Source of the DNA: Bacillus sp. AFS037270
GTDB taxonomy: Bacteria; Bacillota; Bacilli; Bacillales_B; DSM-18226
Assembly: GCF_002585305.1 (NCBI RefSeq)
Contig: NZ_NUNF01000003.1
Location: 1-32,615, forward strand
Direction of reading: 5' to 3'
Length of the DNA stretch: 32,615 nucleotides
Shown here: in pieces, positions 30,269-32,615 of the stretch
Numbering within the stretch: the first letter of the stretch is position 1
Layout of the letters: each line of letters starts with the position of its first letter
Position numbers and translations under genes: made by a program
Notes under the pieces: generated by a model
What the model was told of the DNA's origin: nothing
Seen by the model: only the letters and a program-made list of their open reading frames with translations
The model's database searches: none

Positions 30269-32437
30269 TTATTTTACGGCAGTCTCCTCGAATAAAAATT
30301 TTATTCTATTTTCCTGTCCATCAAGGAATAGTCTGGCATTAAAGGTTTTGTCCTTATTCGTAAATCCTTCGATTAGTTCTGTCTTTTCACCTGACAGGAG
30401 AAGTTTTACATTTTTTTGAGTAATATTTTTTCCAAGGATTTTCTTTGAAATTGTAAAGTTACACTGATTTTTTTTATAATTACTGCATCCGTAGAAGGTG
30501 CCTTTATCAATAATATCACCATCACATTTTTTACAAGACCCTAGTTTAGTTGAAGTTCTTCTCTTTCCTTTTTGTTTTCCAGGAGTGAAGTTTTGAGTAA
30601 TATCTTCAGAAAAGACCCACGCTGCAGATTGTTCCAAACTGGAAGAAATTAGATGGAGAACCATCTTTTTCGTTTGCTCCATAAAATGCTTTGGCACAGC
30701 AGCACCTTCCGATATTTCCTTTAGTTTTTGCTCCCATTTTGCTGTCATTTCCGGTGAAGCCAGAATTTCTTGACCTATCGCTTCGATCAATATTTTAGCT
30801 TTGGCAGTTGCATAAACTAAGTTTTTTTTCACTTCAATGTATAAACGGTCCTTAAGCATAGTAATAATCCCAGCTCGAGTAGCTTCCGTTCCTAATCCTT
30901 CCGTTTTAGTAAGGATTTTCTCGAGCTCTTTATCATCTATATGTTTTCCTGCCGTTTTCATTAATGTAATCAGCTGGCCTTCAGTATACCGCTTTGGCGG
31001 TTGTGTCTGGCTTTCTTTCACATCTACTTTCACCGTTTTACCCTGTTCTCCTTTTGTTAAGGCAGGCAGTTCAGGAACATCCTCACGTTCCTTATGATTT
31101 ATAACTTTTCTCCATCCTTCTTCTAGTTGCACCTTTCCTTTTGAAATGAAAGATGCTCTGCCATCTACTAACGTAGTAACGGTTGTATATTCTGCAACAG
31201 ACTTATTATAATGGGCAGCAATTAAGCTAGTCACAATTAAATCATAAATCTTCCGCTCATCAGAACCAAGCCTATCTAAATTCGGGATTTGCTCAGTTGG
31301 AATAATGGCATAGTGATCGGTTACCTTTTTTTCATTCACGTATCGTTTGTTATCTGCAATAGAAGCAATCGGAAGTGGGAAATAACTTTCGTAGTCTTTT
31401 AGATGACTTAATCGATTTAAAATATCAGGAAAGGTATTAGCCTCTTCTTTTGTAACATACCTCGAATCGGAGCGGGGATATGAAACATACCCTTTTTGAT
31501 AGAGTTTTTGCAGTATATCTAACGTGTTTTTTGGAGAGGATTTAAAACGTTTATTGGCTTCCGCCTGTAAAGCTGAAAGATTATATAACAGGGGTGGTAA
31601 AAATTCTTTTCTTTCCGAAAGTACCTCTGCAACTTCAGCCGGCTTGTCTCGACAAAAGGCGGCAACTTTTTCAGCCAACTCTTTGGTCTTCACACGGGTT
31701 TCCCCTTCATTCTGCCACTTACCACTGTATTTTTTGCCATTTATCGCAAAGCGTGCAGTTACCTCCCAAAATGGTTCAGACTTAAAATTCTCAATCTCTA
31801 GTTCTCGTTTTACAATAAGGGCTAAAGTTGGAGTTTGGACCCTGCCAACTGAGAATACATCTGAGAATCCCTTTTTCTGAAGCAGCAAGCTATAAAGCCT
31901 TGAGCCATTCATACCGACAATCCAGTCCGCACACGCACGAGTATAGGCCTCAAAGTATAAGCTTTTTGTATCCTGTTCATCCAATAATTTGTTAAACCCT
32001 TCTCGGATTGCATTTGGCGTTAAGGATGAAATCCAAAGTCGTTTCATTGGTTTTTTGCAGTTAGTTAAGCGGAGGATATTACGAATGATCAATTCACCTT
32101 CACGCCCGGCATCACCTGCATGAATAATTTCCGTTACATTCGGGTCAGATACTAGTTTTTTTATAACGGCAAATTGCTTTGCCTTATCTTTTGTTACTTC
32201 GTATTGAAAGTGTTCGGGTATGATGGGCAAAGTGTCTAATGACCATTTTTTCCAACCGGATTCATACTTTTCAGGGGCAACCAACTGGCATAAATGTCCA
32301 ATTGCCCAAGTTACATATGCTCCTCTCATAAATGTTTCATTAGGAAATATTTCAATAAAACCGTTTTGTTTTTTATGTTTAAAAATTGAAGCTAATGTTG
32401 AACCTTGATCGGGTTTTTCAGCAATAATTAATTTCAT
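30269..32437 (-). CDS. topB: DNA topoisomerase III (TopB)
   Basis: Type IA topoisomerase that decatenates replication and recombination intermediates. The 722-residue protein has the Toprim domain (Glu7 in IIAEKPDQG; the acidic motif HAGDAGREGELI with Asp109), the active-site tyrosine Tyr320 in SYPRSDSRY, and a single C-terminal four-Cys zinc ribbon (CKKC...C...C near 637-665). Length is close to B. subtilis TopB (about 727). The ATG at 32437 is preceded by AGGAG at 9 bases; a reading from 32473 adds residues not seen in the family. Confidence 0.95.
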   Translation of the reverse strand: MKLIIAEKPDQGSTLASIFKHKKQNGFIEIFPNETFMRGAYVTWAIGHLCQLVAPEKYESGWKKWSLDTLPIIPEHFQYEVTKDKAKQFAVIKKLVSDPNVTEIIHAGDAGREGELIIRNILRLTNCKKPMKRLWISSLTPNAIREGFNKLLDEQDTKSLYFEAYTRACADWIVGMNGSRLYSLLLQKKGFSDVFSVGRVQTPTLALIVKRELEIENFKSEPFWEVTARFAINGKKYSGKWQNEGETRVKTKELAEKVAAFCRDKPAEVAEVLSERKEFLPPLLYNLSALQAEANKRFKSSPKNTLDILQKLYQKGYVSYPRSDSRYVTKEEANTFPDILNRLSHLKDYESYFPLPIASIADNKRYVNEKKVTDHYAIIPTEQIPNLDRLGSDERKIYDLIVTSLIAAHYNKSVAEYTTVTTLVDGRASFISKGKVQLEEGWRKVINHKEREDVPELPALTKGEQGKTVKVDVKESQTQPPKRYTEGQLITLMKTAGKHIDDKELEKILTKTEGLGTEATRAGIITMLKDRLYIEVKKNLVYATAKAKILIEAIGQEILASPEMTAKWEQKLKEISEGAAVPKHFMEQTKKMVLHLISSSLEQSAAWVFSEDITQNFTPGKQKGKRRTSTKLGSCKKCDGDIIDKGTFYGCSNYKKNQCNFTISKKILGKNITQKNVKLLLSGEKTELIEGFTNKDKTFNARLFLDGQENRIKFLFEETAVK

Positions 32438-32580
32438 CTTAATTTGCTCCTTCTTAAAGCATCCCTGATTCATTTTCCCACTTCAAATCTATTTCGTAAA
32501 GGTAAAAAATAAGGCAGAATTTGGGCAAACCAAATGAAGTTAATTATCTTAATGGTTTAATATAATAGTCAGAAAAATAA

Positions 32581-32615
32581 GAAAAGCGCAAGCGCCTTGG
32601 TCAGCCCCGACAAGC
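32581..32615. repeat. Fragment of a Bacillus interspersed repeat (other end)
   Basis: The last 35 bases begin GAAAAGCGCAAGCGCC and continue through TGGTCAGCCCCGACAAGC, which I recognise from memory as the opposite terminus of the repeat family seen at 1-22. The element runs out of the window. GCGC-AA-GCGC is itself a small palindrome. Confidence 0.5.

Noticed and set aside
1..32615. CRISPR array, prophage, integrase or toxin-antitoxin genes
   Set aside because: No regularly spaced repeats, no phage structural or recombinase motifs and no recognisable toxin-antitoxin pair were seen on either strand.

Overview
The window looks like chromosome of a low-GC, aerobic, spore-forming Firmicute of the Bacillaceae (Bacillus, Neobacillus or Mesobacillus type). 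This rests on Shine-Dalgarno sites of the GGAGGTGA type, frequent TTG/GTG starts, and many orthologs of Bacillus subtilis y-genes in an order close to the B. subtilis ypm-ypj-ypi-yph-ypg-metA region (gene order recalled, not searched). No rRNA, tRNA, CRISPR array, phage or transposase gene was found.

Layout. Positions 94-1060 hold the methionine sulfoxide reductase pair msrA-msrB. Next come a DUF4397 protein, the ypmQ (SCO1)/ypmR/ypmS group, a metallo-beta-lactamase-fold hydrolase with a possible FadR-like operator, tatA and tatC, and the translationally coupled thyA-dfrA pair. Positions 8092-18740 form a complete tellurium-resistance-type (Ter) stress locus lying between thyA and ypjP. Positions 18827-24800 return to backbone genes: ypjP, ypiP, brxA, ypgR, an ABC-F protein (yfmR) and ypgQ. 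The rest holds a small hydrophilic protein, a DegV lipid-binding protein, an unrecognised gene behind fhs, metA, a DUF3892 protein, mntR and topB.

The Ter locus is the most interesting part. It has three TerD-family proteins, TerC, a TelA-family protein and YceG. It also has an enzyme block of a CitE/HpcH-like C-C lyase, a phosphoribosyltransferase with a TRSP domain, a StiP-family phosphoribosyltransferase with a PELOTA-like C-terminus and a HAD phosphatase. Similar blocks have been proposed (Anantharaman, Iyer and Aravind) to make a nucleoside-like metabolite whose identity is unknown. Perfect sigma-W-type promoters (TGAAAC-N16-CGTA) precede the upstream terD and the yceG-telA-terD-terD operon. 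The enzyme block between them has no such promoter and sits behind a terminator-like hairpin, so attenuation or a separate promoter is likely. An unrecognised two-helix membrane protein is encoded on the opposite strand inside the locus.

Repeats. A 247-bp GC-rich hairpin element lies between brxA and ypiP. A 69-bp derivative lies after terD and looks like the same element collapsed between two 10-bp direct repeats. The first 22 and last 35 bases of the window resemble opposite ends of another Bacillus interspersed repeat.
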